NCBI GenBank assembly: GCA_947488085.1
Contig: CANKYI010000001.1
Location: 124,001-188,000, forward strand
DNA: 64,000 bases
Source of the DNA: an uncultured Erythrobacter sp.
GTDB taxonomy: Bacteria; Pseudomonadota; Alphaproteobacteria; Sphingomonadales; Sphingomonadaceae
Direction: 5' to 3'
Both the position numbers and the translations under genes were made by a program. Positions 8,267 to 17,050 of this stretch are shown piece after piece; position 1 is the first letter of the stretch, and each line of letters starts with the position of its first letter. Below the pieces are notes generated by a model that ran no database searches, had not been told where the DNA came from, and was given only the letters and a program-made list of their open reading frames with translations.

Positions 8267-8886
8267 TCCTCTATTGGGCTACAGCTGGCTTGAACCCAGC
8301 GCAAATTGACCCCGATCAAAGTCGCATCAGGCGATGCCCAGCTATAGATTTCGGCGAGGACTGGGTCTTGCTTGTGGATGTATAGGACCAGTGCGGGCTT
8401 GTTTGGGCTACCCTCTGCCCAGGTTACATTGCGAATGCGAACCGTGACATCGGGCGCGGTGCCGCTACCGGGGACGAGAATGCGTCCTCCCTGGTCAAAT
8501 GTCATAAGGCCCGAAGCGTAGCTCCAATCCTCGCTACCATCGGCTGCTGGGGTGTCTCTTTTGACAGAGACCCAACAGCTTACAGGGCTAGCGAGGCGTA
8601 TTTCGCTTGCGCCAATCTGCCAATCCCCCTCATTGTTGCGCGATAGGTCTGGGATAGCTGCATCAGACCATTCGCTTTGCGCATCGCCGAATGCATCGAT
8701 CCGTCGCCATTTTCCATCGTCGGCAATTTCGAGCGCGAGCCATTCAACCGGCTCCCGCCCTTCTTCCTCGGCAAAGTATTCGTCTTCGGTGTTCGTCCAG
8801 ATGCCCGGTTCGGGAAGAACATGAGCCGCAAGCGCCGTCGGTGCACAAATTAAGGCGAGGGCGATCGGGAGTCGGGATATCTGCAT
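8263..8886 (-). CDS. Secreted protein of unknown function
   Basis: 207 residues from the ATG at 8886-8884, chosen because it begins a clean Sec signal peptide (MQISRLPIALALI... cut after 'TALA'). A longer reading from 8973 would bury this signal. The mature part is acidic and Trp-rich and has two or three Cys, including a Cys six residues from the C-terminus. I recognise no family. It is first in a unit with the quinone reductase and AhpD-like genes, so a periplasmic role linked to redox stress is possible but unsupported by motif. Confidence 0.7.
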   Translation of the reverse strand: MQISRLPIALALICAPTALAAHVLPEPGIWTNTEDEYFAEEEGREPVEWLALEIADDGKWRRIDAFGDAQSEWSDAAIPDLSRNNEGDWQIGASEIRLASPVSCWVSVKRDTPAADGSEDWSYASGLMTFDQGGRILVPGSGTAPDVTVRIRNVTWAEGSPNKPALVLYIHKQDPVLAEIYSWASPDATLIGVNLRWVQASCSPIEE

Positions 8887-8926
8887 GCATGGCTGTTTAC
8901 ATGCACATGTGACAATTGGGAAGATA

Positions 8927-8936
8927 TGTCCGGACA
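8927..8936. promoter_or_regulatory. Perfect 10-bp palindrome TGTCCGGACA upstream of the secreted-protein gene
   Basis: TGTCCGGACA lies about 40 nt before the start of the minus-strand unit 8886-6687, within the 112-nt gap after the DyP gene. A perfect palindrome at promoter distance is a reasonable operator candidate. CATG repeats (8893-8910) lie next to it. No known regulator motif was recognised. Confidence 0.25.
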
Positions 8937-8998
8937 AATTTTGAATGGCTGGTTGAAGTTTGAGTCCGTTCAAAGGTCGACGGGCCCCGAAGCGCCGC

Positions 8999-11944
8999 TC
9001 ACTGTTTTGACAGATAGGTCAACAATTGCCGTCCTGGTACAAAGAAGTATCCTCCGCCCAACATCGTAACGAATTGCGGCATCTGTTTCAGCATCACTGG
9101 CCCGCGTCCAGTAGGGATTGTGAAGCCCGATTGGTTTGAGACGTCCGTAACCGCCAACGGGTCGACTTCGGCATTGAGACCGTGGAATTTTGAGTTTTGC
9201 ATCCATGTTTGCTGGATAAACTCAAATTGCCGTTCAAGATCGGCATTCAAGCACATGAACATGATTCCGGGATTGTCTTCGGGTTCGTCCGGCTGATAGC
9301 CTCGGCCGACACGCAGGATGCGGTGGCGGTTGGAGATATCGATTTGATCGCTGGAGCCTGGAGACAGGCTGTCACGCGGATTGGTTCGACGGATATGCGC
9401 GCCAAATGGGCATTTCAGGCCCTGAGGGTCCTCAACGCCGTAAACAAAATCATTGTCGATCCTAAAATCTGAACTTTTTCCCAGCCGCTTTCTACGGTCG
9501 CTTTCCGAAATATAGGGGTAGCGAGCGATCGAAGATCCGTCCTTCCACCGGCCAATCATCTTGGCGCCGACAAACTCTTTCATATCTGCCGTTACGGGAA
9601 TGTCGGGAAACGCATCAGAGAGGCGCTCGCCTTCCTCTGCGCAGTATTGGTCAAAGCCTTGCACGTCCTGTTCAAGCTGTCGGATGACCAGAAACGAACC
9701 GTTATTGGCGAAAAGCCGAGGGTTATCAGCTTCACTTTGAGCAGAGCCTTGTACCTCACCGCCCGTCGGCAGCAGCATATTGGGATCATGGCGCGCCTGC
9801 ATCATGGGGCTGGGCGGCATGTTCCCGCGATTGTCGGGATAGCCTAGCACCAGTTCACCCGGCTCAATCAAATGCAGCGGATCGGGATATTTATGGCCGC
9901 GATACGTCCCACGCATTGCCGGCTGCGAAACGCCATCAACAAACCCAAACGGCTCTTTGTTTTCCCGCAAGCTGGACCCGGCGGGTGCCAGATCAATACG
10001 CCGCGAAATCGTCGCACTGGCTCGCTCGCAGCCTTGCGAAATGACCTCGTCCAACAGATCGATCGCGGAGACGACTTCACCTTTGGCATCGTGAGCATCG
10101 CCATAGATCAACAGCGCCAAGTCATTGCCATCTCGGCCCCAACGCCAATGCTGCGCTGCATTGTTCCCCAAATCGCCAAGGATCCGGTCGCGTCCAGCGC
10201 CGTTCATCCCTTCGCGAAAGGCGGATGGAAATGTGCTAAGTGCATCGTCGGGAAGCCCCAGCTTGGCAAGTCCTGCGGCGCTGGTGGCGAATGTAATCAG
10301 GGCAGGCTCCAGATAAAACCGACCATCACCAAACGCGATGAACGGCATCAACTCATCGAGCAATTCGCGGTTCTTCGCTGCGTCATCAGCAAGCTCGATA
10401 AGCATCAACCGGCCTTCGGGTTTGAATCCCATTCCGCCAAACAACAAGCTCTGCATCTGGCTGGTTTCAAGCTTGTCTTGCGGCCTTGATTGCGATCCAA
10501 ATTGCTCCAACCACTCGCTCGCCTCTTCACACCCACTTGCAGTGGCGAGTCCGGATCGAACGCGGTGATTGGCACGGATATTGGCGGTGGAAAGGCCGGG
10601 ATAGGCGCAATACCAAAACGGGGTAGAGATCATGCTGTGCCGGGCATAGCGTTTGAACGGTTCAGCCTGTGTCGCGCCGCCCTGAATTAGATTTTTCGAC
10701 CGCGGGAAACCAATGGCGTTGGACCAAACCGCAGTCAGCCCCTCATGCGCTTTGGTGATGAAGTCTTCGAGATAGCTTTCCCAGCTTCCCCCGTAATTGG
10801 AGAAGAAGATGAAATCGCGTGTGCCCGGTATCGTGATCCAGCGCGCGAAATGGATTGTCCCGATATCGCCCAGAAAGCCGGGGCGTGCGCGTAGAGCGGT
10901 TAAATTGGCGACGACAAAGAATGCGAGCCGCGTCGTCATTTTGCGTAGCCATCCAGGCTTTCGCACGGTGTGCGACATCATGTGATTTTGCACATGTCCA
11001 TGGGCATTCTCATTAGCCAGAATAGGCCGCAAATCATCGTCGAGTATCGTTTTGTCCGACACCCAGTCGGACTCCTCTTGCCGCCGCAATTTCGCATAGA
11101 TCGCGCCGAAGATGATTGCGCTGAACAATATGATCAAACCCACAGTGCCAAGGGTAAAGCCCAAGATTTGACCGATAGTGCGGACCCACTCAGCAAAGCC
11201 CCATTGTGCAAACGGAGCAAAACCGCTCCACACCCATTGTTCCGGCCAGTTGAGCAAGGTGGAGAACAGCAGCGTTATCAATGCAATTGGCCAAGCGAAA
11301 TGACGTAGGAACGGGCCAGCGAGCGCGCCGATTATCGAAAATGTGCTGGGCGGTTTCTTAGAGTTCGACGGGAGCGTAGGTGGGTTCGTTAATGCCCATT
11401 CAAACTCCGACCCTTGCAAGCTTGATCGCACTGCCTCCAATCGTTCCTGGCTGGACCCAATAGCCTGATCATTGAGCAGTCCCCGGACGTGGTCGGTCAA
11501 TCTGTGCTCTTCGAGAATGGTTTCCACACTCAAACCAGGCGTACCACTAAAGGCGAGGCCAGGCGCATCAAACATGCCGTAACCGATCTTTATCTGATGC
11601 TGTTGCCAATAGGCGGCGATGTCGGTCGTGGAGCTGAAACCGTCGGCTTTGGCGAAGATGTCTCTAAACATTGCTCCGGTGCGCGCGGCGAGTTCGTTGA
11701 TGGCGGCAATGTCCTCTCCATCAGCGGAAAATTCGAGGATCAAATAGCCTGTATCACCCGCGCTTGCCGCGACCGCGTGAAGGCTTGCAAAGTGTAGGAA
11801 AGGCGCGGCATCGACTGGCGATATTGCGGCGTTGAACGTGTGCGAGGCCGGATTGCCGAGCGTTTGACTGATCAACTCGCGTGCATCTTCAACAGCGTCG
11901 ATTGCGACGGGCGCCACGATTGTGACCATTGCATGCCGGGTCAT
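8999..11944 (-). CDS. DyP-type haem peroxidase with large membrane-spanning N-terminal extension
   Basis: 981 residues; classical DyP enzymes have 300-450, so more than half is additional. The peroxidase domain is C-terminal: GxxDG motif 'GFVDGVSQP' near residue 666, distal region 'GAHIRRTNPR' near 850 and proximal haem-His region 'NRHRILRVGRGYQ' near 873. Two hydrophobic segments at about residues 213-232 and 259-282 probably anchor the protein in the inner membrane. The N-terminal ~200 residues are unassigned. There is no Sec or Tat signal. It would oxidise dyes, phenolics or porphyrins with H2O2, or process haem. GGAG precedes the start at suitable spacing. It appears to be monocistronic, with its promoter in 11945-12183. 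Confidence 0.87.
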   Translation of the reverse strand: MTRHAMVTIVAPVAIDAVEDARELISQTLGNPASHTFNAAISPVDAAPFLHFASLHAVAASAGDTGYLILEFSADGEDIAAINELAARTGAMFRDIFAKADGFSSTTDIAAYWQQHQIKIGYGMFDAPGLAFSGTPGLSVETILEEHRLTDHVRGLLNDQAIGSSQERLEAVRSSLQGSEFEWALTNPPTLPSNSKKPPSTFSIIGALAGPFLRHFAWPIALITLLFSTLLNWPEQWVWSGFAPFAQWGFAEWVRTIGQILGFTLGTVGLIILFSAIIFGAIYAKLRRQEESDWVSDKTILDDDLRPILANENAHGHVQNHMMSHTVRKPGWLRKMTTRLAFFVVANLTALRARPGFLGDIGTIHFARWITIPGTRDFIFFSNYGGSWESYLEDFITKAHEGLTAVWSNAIGFPRSKNLIQGGATQAEPFKRYARHSMISTPFWYCAYPGLSTANIRANHRVRSGLATASGCEEASEWLEQFGSQSRPQDKLETSQMQSLLFGGMGFKPEGRLMLIELADDAAKNRELLDELMPFIAFGDGRFYLEPALITFATSAAGLAKLGLPDDALSTFPSAFREGMNGAGRDRILGDLGNNAAQHWRWGRDGNDLALLIYGDAHDAKGEVVSAIDLLDEVISQGCERASATISRRIDLAPAGSSLRENKEPFGFVDGVSQPAMRGTYRGHKYPDPLHLIEPGELVLGYPDNRGNMPPSPMMQARHDPNMLLPTGGEVQGSAQSEADNPRLFANNGSFLVIRQLEQDVQGFDQYCAEEGERLSDAFPDIPVTADMKEFVGAKMIGRWKDGSSIARYPYISESDRRKRLGKSSDFRIDNDFVYGVEDPQGLKCPFGAHIRRTNPRDSLSPGSSDQIDISNRHRILRVGRGYQPDEPEDNPGIMFMCLNADLERQFEFIQQTWMQNSKFHGLNAEVDPLAVTDVSNQSGFTIPTGRGPVMLKQMPQFVTMLGGGYFFVPGRQLLTYLSKQ

Positions 11945-12090
11945 TGCATTGTCTCCGCGTCAATTCTCACAGGCAGGATGCTGGGGAACGATGCTGCATA
12001 TTGCAACTTTCCTAATCGCACAGCGCCCCCGTCAAGCAATTGCCGCAAGATAGGATTGCTGAATTGCAGCTGCGGGGATTGGATGGATTC

Positions 12091-12106
12091 GCCCAACGAG
12101 TTGGGC
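12091..12106. other. Inverted repeat in the 239-nt divergent region 11945-12183
   Basis: GCCCAAC-GA-GTTGGGC forms a 7-bp perfect inverted repeat between the DyP gene (minus) and the small ORFs at 12184 (plus). No T-run follows on either strand, so an operator or short RNA hairpin is more likely than a terminator. The rest of the region holds nothing else I can support except the Shine-Dalgarno AAGGAG at 12173-12178. Confidence 0.3.
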
Positions 12107-12183
12107 ACCTACGCAACATCCCGTTGTTCCGCCGAAAGCTGCGTTTGATGATGTCCGATTATTCTGCCTGAAAAGGAGCCGAC

Positions 12184-12279
12184 ATGATCACGCCCCAAGA
12201 AATTCGCATACTCAGTGTCAGTCCGGACATTCCGGGTTTGCTACCAGTGATGAGCATTTGTCCGGAGTGGACGGCATGA
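12184..12279 (+). CDS. 31-residue small ORF with consensus ribosome site, coupled to the next gene
   Basis: ATG 12184 is preceded by AAGGAG (12173-12178) with 5-nt spacing, the best ribosome site in this part of the window. It encodes 31 residues beginning MITPQEIRILSVSPDIPG and containing one Cys. Its stop TGA overlaps the ATG of the following gene (ATGA at 12276-12279), so ribosomes could pass directly. Either a true small protein or a leader peptide that sets translation of the downstream ORF. No family recognised; no leader-type run of one amino acid. Confidence 0.4.
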   Translation: MITPQEIRILSVSPDIPGLLPVMSICPEWTA

Positions 12280-12557
12280 GTGCGCCTGGCCATTCCACAG
12301 CTCTCCTCGCTGAAATCTCGCAAATCCTGAAAGATATGGCGGAAAGCTCGGAAGACTTGGGAGCCGATCTCAGCGCCAATCCGCAGGTCCTCGACAATCA
12401 CATGGTGCAGTTGCAGCGGATCGATCTGTTTGCTCAAACGCTGTCTCACTTGGCGAATATATTGGCCGCCGAGCACCCGGATCTGGCTGTGGGTGAGGTG
12501 CGCTTAGACCAACTGCGCCACCAATTGGCCGCAGCGAATGTGGCAGCGGCTGCCTAA
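12276..12557 (+). CDS. Small helical protein of unknown function
   Basis: 93 residues from ATG 12276 (an upstream start at 12258 would add 6). It is predicted by eye to be almost wholly alpha-helical and amphipathic, with an Ala-rich tail, and has no signal or membrane segment. Its general look, with many polar/leucine heptads, resembles small chemotaxis or regulatory four-helix proteins, but I cannot name a family. Start is coupled to the 31-residue ORF; 72 nt separate it from phhA, which may or may not share its promoter. Confidence 0.6.
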   Translation: MSAPGHSTALLAEISQILKDMAESSEDLGADLSANPQVLDNHMVQLQRIDLFAQTLSHLANILAAEHPDLAVGEVRLDQLRHQLAAANVAAAA

Positions 12558-12629
12558 CTTTCCTGCTCGAACACTAACTCACCCAAATTTTCCAGCCAAT
12601 CGCGCCAGATTTGCGCTAGGGCTTGGCGA

Positions 12630-13496
12630 ATGGAGCAGGAACGCCCGTCAGACTTAAAGGACTTGCACGTCTATGACGCGCCGCCGGCCGGGGCGGCCGA
12701 TGATTGGAGCGTCCCACAAGGCTGGACCGAATTTAGCGATGCTGACCATGCGCGCTGGAATGATCTGGTTGCTCGGCAATCGCAATCGCTGATCGGGCAT
12801 GCCTGCGATGCGTTTATGGATGGGCTGAACGCGCTGCATTTGGGTGAAGACGGCATCCCGGAATTTGAGACGTTCAATCCGCGATTTTGTGCGCAAACCG
12901 GGTGGCAGGCGGTCGCTGTTCCCGGCGTAATCCCCAACGACGTTTTCTTCCGTCATTTGGCCGAGCGCCGGTTCCCAGTAGCCAATTTTCTGCGCCGACA
13001 CGGCTCGCTGGACTACAATGACGAACCGGACATGTTTCACGATGTCTTCGGCCATTTACCCATGTTCATGGACCGCACATTCGGCGACTTTTTGGCTGCT
13101 TATGGCAGAGCAGGCCTGCGAGCAGAGGGGCTGGGTGTCTCTGAACTGCTCGGCCACCTGTACCTGCATACGGTTGAGTTTGGCCTGATCCGCGAAGGCC
13201 CCTCGATCCGCGCCTATGGAGCAGGTTTGTTGTCGAGCTATGCCGAAACGGTCCATGCACGCACCAGCCCAAAAGCCCGGCGTTTGGAGTTTGATCTGGC
13301 CCGGATGATGCGTACCCAATACCTCTTTGACAAATTTCAACCGACCTATTTCGTGATTGAGAGTTTTGCCGCGCTGCTCGAAGAGATGGAGACAACCAGT
13401 CTTTCCAAAGTCTATGAAACGTTGCGCGATCAGCCCTCTCTTGCACCGGGTGAGAGCCATTCCGATGACCGAATTGTTCCGATTGACGATCTATGA
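12630..13496 (+). CDS. phhA: Phenylalanine 4-monooxygenase
   Basis: 288 residues, the size of bacterial single-domain phenylalanine hydroxylases. The iron-binding segment 'DEPDMFHDVFGHLP' near residues 133-146 supplies both His ligands, and 'YLHTVEFGLI' near 180 supplies the Glu. The enzyme converts Phe to Tyr with O2 and tetrahydropterin. Its stop overlaps the start of kynA (ATGA), placing it in one aromatic amino-acid operon. No pterin-4a-carbinolamine dehydratase (phhB) is adjacent. The ribosome site is weak. Confidence 0.94.
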   Translation: MEQERPSDLKDLHVYDAPPAGAADDWSVPQGWTEFSDADHARWNDLVARQSQSLIGHACDAFMDGLNALHLGEDGIPEFETFNPRFCAQTGWQAVAVPGVIPNDVFFRHLAERRFPVANFLRRHGSLDYNDEPDMFHDVFGHLPMFMDRTFGDFLAAYGRAGLRAEGLGVSELLGHLYLHTVEFGLIREGPSIRAYGAGLLSSYAETVHARTSPKARRLEFDLARMMRTQYLFDKFQPTYFVIESFAALLEEMETTSLSKVYETLRDQPSLAPGESHSDDRIVPIDDL

Positions 13497-14428
13497 GTGA
13501 CAAGCCTGATCCTGACAAATCGACTATCCGCCGCTCAATCGAAGACGGGGTGGAAACCTTTGAGGCGACCATCGAAGGTGAGACCATCCAATGGGATAGC
13601 GGCCTAACCTACAGCCGCCATTTACAGACAGAGCAATTGTTGAATAGCCAGACGCCGGTATCGGACAAGCCGGACGAGATGCTGTTCATTATCATGCATC
13701 AGACCATGGAATTGTGGATCAAGCTGATGCTGCACGAAACACGTGTGGCAATGGCGGATATCAGCGCAGACCGTCTCGAAAGGGCTGGCAAGACGATGGA
13801 TCGGATCGCCACAATCATGCGGCATATGATTCATTCATGGGAAGTGCTTGCGACGCTCAGCCCGCATGATTTCCTGACTTTTCGAGGGTTTTTGCGCAAA
13901 GCATCGGGTTTTCAATCGCACCAATATCGCGAGCTGGAGTTTCTGCTGGGGCTAAAGCGGCCTGACCTGATCCTTGTCCATGACGGCAATGAGGCGGCGA
14001 AGGCGCGATTGACAGAAACGCTCAACGCGCCCTCGCTCTATGACGAGGTTCTGCAAGCGCTCGCAAGGGCCGGAGCGGATATCCCGCAGAACAAAATTGA
14101 GCGAGATTGGTCGGAGCCTTACGAGCCCGATGACGCCGTGGAGCAGGCTTGGCAGGCAATCTACACTGATCCGGACCAACACTGGCCGCTTTATGCGCTG
14201 GGTGAAAAGGTGACGGCGCTCGAATATTACTTTCAGGAATGGCGGTTCAAACACATGAAGACTGTGGCGCGAGTGATCGGGCACAAGCATGGGACAGGCG
14301 GGTCATCTGGGGTCAACTACCTGGTGAAGGCGCTCGACCTGGATTTCTTCCCAGAGCTTTGGAGCATGCGCACGCACATGTCGGCAAAGCGTGAAGGTGG
14401 CGATTACAACGAATGCCCCGTGCAATGA
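13493..14428 (+). CDS. kynA: Tryptophan 2,3-dioxygenase
   Basis: 311 residues, haem-dependent TDO family. Recognisable features: 'SGLTYSRHLQTEQLL' near residue 39 with 'IIMHQTMELWIKLMLHE' following, the RGFLRKASGFQSHQYRELE-type core near residues 122-140 (substrate-binding Arg and Ser), the C-terminal haem-ligand region with 'WRFKHMKTVARVIGHKHGTGG', and the final 'NYLVKALDLDFFPELW'. It opens the tryptophan ring to N-formylkynurenine, first step of the kynurenine pathway. The start is ATGA-coupled to phhA; the end overlaps kynB. Confidence 0.96.
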   Translation: MSDKPDPDKSTIRRSIEDGVETFEATIEGETIQWDSGLTYSRHLQTEQLLNSQTPVSDKPDEMLFIIMHQTMELWIKLMLHETRVAMADISADRLERAGKTMDRIATIMRHMIHSWEVLATLSPHDFLTFRGFLRKASGFQSHQYRELEFLLGLKRPDLILVHDGNEAAKARLTETLNAPSLYDEVLQALARAGADIPQNKIERDWSEPYEPDDAVEQAWQAIYTDPDQHWPLYALGEKVTALEYYFQEWRFKHMKTVARVIGHKHGTGGSSGVNYLVKALDLDFFPELWSMRTHMSAKREGGDYNECPVQ

Positions 14429-15060
14429 GTAGCGCTGTGATTTGGGACATCTCTCAGCGTATCCATGAAGACACTCCGTTATGGCCCGGAGAGCCACCGA
14501 TCAGCGTCACTCGCACAGCATCCATCAGTTCGGATTGCCCCGTAAATATCGGTGCGATGTCGCTGCCACTGCACACGGGTACGCATGCTGATGCGCCGCT
14601 TCACTATGCTGACAATGCGCCATCATCCGCGCAGTGCGACCTTGAGCCCTATATCGGACCTTGTGTGCTGATTGATTGCCGCGATGCGGGTGAGCGCGTT
14701 GAGATTGCCGATTGCGATTGGGATGCGATTAACGGGCACAGCCGCGTGATCATGCGGACCTATGCGCGTTTTCCGCATGATCATTGGGACAGTGAATTTG
14801 CCGCCATTGCGCCGGAAGTGATTGCCCGCTTGGGATCGATGGGGGTGCGCTTGATCGGAGTTGATGCACCCTCGCTTGACCCGCAAACATCAAAGACGAT
14901 GGATGCCCATCACGAGGTTTTGGCCGCCGATATGCGTATTCTTGAAGGACTGGTGCTCGATGATGTGCCGGTCGGCGAATATGAGCTGGTCGCGTTGCCT
15001 TTGAAGATCGCAGGTGCTGATGCCAGCCCGGTGCGCGCAATTTTGCGGGAGATGACATGA
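14425..15060 (+). CDS. kynB: Kynurenine formamidase (arylformamidase, cyclase family)
   Basis: 211 residues from ATG 14425, which overlaps the kynA stop (ATGA); an in-frame ATG at 14413 with a looser AAGGTGG ribosome site is the alternative. 'IWDISQRIHEDTPLWPGEPP' is the standard KynB opening, and 'LHTGTHADAPLHY' holds the H-x-G-T-H-x-D metal-binding motif. Hydrolyses N-formylkynurenine to kynurenine and formate. Its stop overlaps the kynU start. Confidence 0.93.
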   Translation: MSSAVIWDISQRIHEDTPLWPGEPPISVTRTASISSDCPVNIGAMSLPLHTGTHADAPLHYADNAPSSAQCDLEPYIGPCVLIDCRDAGERVEIADCDWDAINGHSRVIMRTYARFPHDHWDSEFAAIAPEVIARLGSMGVRLIGVDAPSLDPQTSKTMDAHHEVLAADMRILEGLVLDDVPVGEYELVALPLKIAGADASPVRAILREMT

Positions 15061-16295
15061 TGCGCGATCTGGCTGCACATGCTGGTGAATTGGACGCCGC
15101 TGATCCGTTGGCGGGGTTCCGGGACCGCTTTTCAATCCGTGAGGGGTTGATCTATCTCGATGGCAATTCGCTTGGCTGCTTGCCAAAGGCCACTGCAGGA
15201 CGGATGCAGCAAGTCATTGGTGAGCAGTGGGGCGAAGGGCTGATCACATCATGGCTCGATGCGGATTGGTCCACCATGCCGCAACGCGTTGGCGACAAGA
15301 TCGCGCAGTTGATCGGCGCAAATGAGGGCGAGGTGATTGCCGCCGATTCTACGTCGGTTAACATTTTCAAGGCGCTGACAGCCGCCATTTCATTGCGTCC
15401 GGGCAGGGGCGAGATCCTGACCGAGACAACCAATTTCCCCACTGATGCATACATGATGCAGGGGATTGAGACGTTTTCCGGCGGTCGGATCAAAGCGCGG
15501 GCAGTTCCGCCGGACGATCTGCTCGATGCGGTTGATGAGAACACCGCCGCAGTGCTGCTCACCCATGTGCATTACAAATCTGCAAAAGCGCGCGACCTCG
15601 CTGAAACGACCCGCCGCATTCAGCAATCGGGTGCGCTTGTCATTTGGGATTTGAGCCACAGCACAGGTGCTTTAGAATTGGACCTCAACGCAGCCAATGC
15701 CGATTTCGCTGTGGGTTGCGGCTACAAATTCCTCAATGGCGGACCGGGCGCGCCAGCGTTCCTGTTTGCGGCGCAGCGCAATCACAATGCGGAGCCTGTG
15801 CTGTCGGGATGGTTTGGCCATGCAAAGCCCTTTGCATTCGAAGAGGACTATCAGCCCGCTGGCGGCGTCGACCGTTTCCTTTGCGGCACGCCCTATGTCT
15901 TGGGACTGGCTGCGCTGGAAGTCGGTGTTGACCTGATGCTGGAAGTGGACATTCGCCACGTGCGCACGAAGTCTAACGCATTGGGGGACCTGCTGATCGA
16001 AGCGATGGAGCCGCTTTGTTCTGAGTTCGGCTTTGAATTGGCCGGTCCCGCCAATTCGGCAGAGCGCGGAAGCCACATCGGATATGCGCACGAAAACGCC
16101 TATGCGATGGTTCAGGCATTGCGAGAAAAGGACGTAATCGCGGACTTTCGCACGCCCGAGATTATCCGCTTTGGTCTGACACCGCTTTATCTGCGCCACA
16201 GCGACATTCTGGATGCGGTTGAGCGATTGACCAAGGTGTGTCGCACGCGCAGCTGGAACAAGCCCGAATATCGCACCGTGGCGGCGGTCACTTGA
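15057..16295 (+). CDS. kynU: Kynureninase
   Basis: 412 residues, normal for PLP-dependent KynU. 'IYLDGNSLGCLP' near the N-terminus and the PLP-lysine segment 'GCGYKFLNGGPGAPAF' near residue 222 are diagnostic. Cleaves kynurenine (or 3-hydroxykynurenine) to anthranilate (or 3-hydroxyanthranilate) plus alanine. No kynurenine monooxygenase is present, so the operon delivers anthranilate. Start ATG 15057 is ATGA-coupled to kynB. Confidence 0.96.
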   Translation: MMRDLAAHAGELDAADPLAGFRDRFSIREGLIYLDGNSLGCLPKATAGRMQQVIGEQWGEGLITSWLDADWSTMPQRVGDKIAQLIGANEGEVIAADSTSVNIFKALTAAISLRPGRGEILTETTNFPTDAYMMQGIETFSGGRIKARAVPPDDLLDAVDENTAAVLLTHVHYKSAKARDLAETTRRIQQSGALVIWDLSHSTGALELDLNAANADFAVGCGYKFLNGGPGAPAFLFAAQRNHNAEPVLSGWFGHAKPFAFEEDYQPAGGVDRFLCGTPYVLGLAALEVGVDLMLEVDIRHVRTKSNALGDLLIEAMEPLCSEFGFELAGPANSAERGSHIGYAHENAYAMVQALREKDVIADFRTPEIIRFGLTPLYLRHSDILDAVERLTKVCRTRSWNKPEYRTVAAVT

Positions 16296-16303
16296 AGGAA
16301 GCA

Positions 16304-17050
16304 ATGACTGATCAACATGCAATGGCGCTGCCCTCGCTGACAAGCTTGATCGAGCATGGGCCTGTCGCGCTGTTTCTCGATTTTGATGGGACCTTGGTGG
16401 AGCTGGCAGCTGCACCTGATGCAATTTTGGTACGCGATGGATTGGGCGATGCTCTTACCGCACTTTCGCGGCGTTTGGGCGGAAGGATCGCACTGGTCAG
16501 TGGGCGCTCGATTGCCGATCTTGAGAGATATCTCGGGCCCTTGCCGATTGCGATGGCGGGTTCGCACGGAGCGGCAATCCGGGCGGCAGACGGATCACCC
16601 CTGGGAAAACCCGCTCAGGGGGTTAGCGATGCGGTGCGCGAAGCCTTGCGGAGGTTTGCGCGGGATGAAGGGGTGAGCCTCGAAGAAAAGGCACATGGTG
16701 CCGCTCTCCATTTCCGCAACGCGCCTGAGCGAGAGGCGGACGCCCATGCTTTTGCTAGTGCGCTTGCCAACGAACACGACCTTGCCACCAAGCGTGGCAA
16801 ATGCGTGGTCGAACTGGTCGAACACGGCATCGATAAGGGGCGCGCAGTCGATACCTTTTTGGATCAAGCGCCATTTCAAGGCGCGATCCCATACTTCATC
16901 GGCGATGATGTCACCGACGAAGATGGATTTGCCGCTTGCCAGCGTCACGGTGGAAAGGGCATTCTGGTTGGTGAGAGGCATCACACCAAGGCCGCACACA
17001 CACTCGCAGAAGTGGATGCGGTCCATAAATGGCTGGAGCTGACATTTTGA
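16304..17050 (+). CDS. otsB: Trehalose-6-phosphate phosphatase
   Basis: 248 residues from ATG 16304, 8 nt after kynU, with AAGGAAG as ribosome site; the longer frame from 16238 lies within kynU. HAD motifs: 'LFLDFDGTLVEL' (nucleophile Asp-x-Asp), 'LVSGRS' and 'FIGDDVTDEDGF'. Removes phosphate from trehalose-6-P. It overlaps the GH15 gene, and otsA follows, so trehalose synthesis genes flank a glycosidase. Position directly after kynU may be read-through from the kyn operon. Confidence 0.92.
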   Translation: MTDQHAMALPSLTSLIEHGPVALFLDFDGTLVELAAAPDAILVRDGLGDALTALSRRLGGRIALVSGRSIADLERYLGPLPIAMAGSHGAAIRAADGSPLGKPAQGVSDAVREALRRFARDEGVSLEEKAHGAALHFRNAPEREADAHAFASALANEHDLATKRGKCVVELVEHGIDKGRAVDTFLDQAPFQGAIPYFIGDDVTDEDGFAACQRHGGKGILVGERHHTKAAHTLAEVDAVHKWLELTF

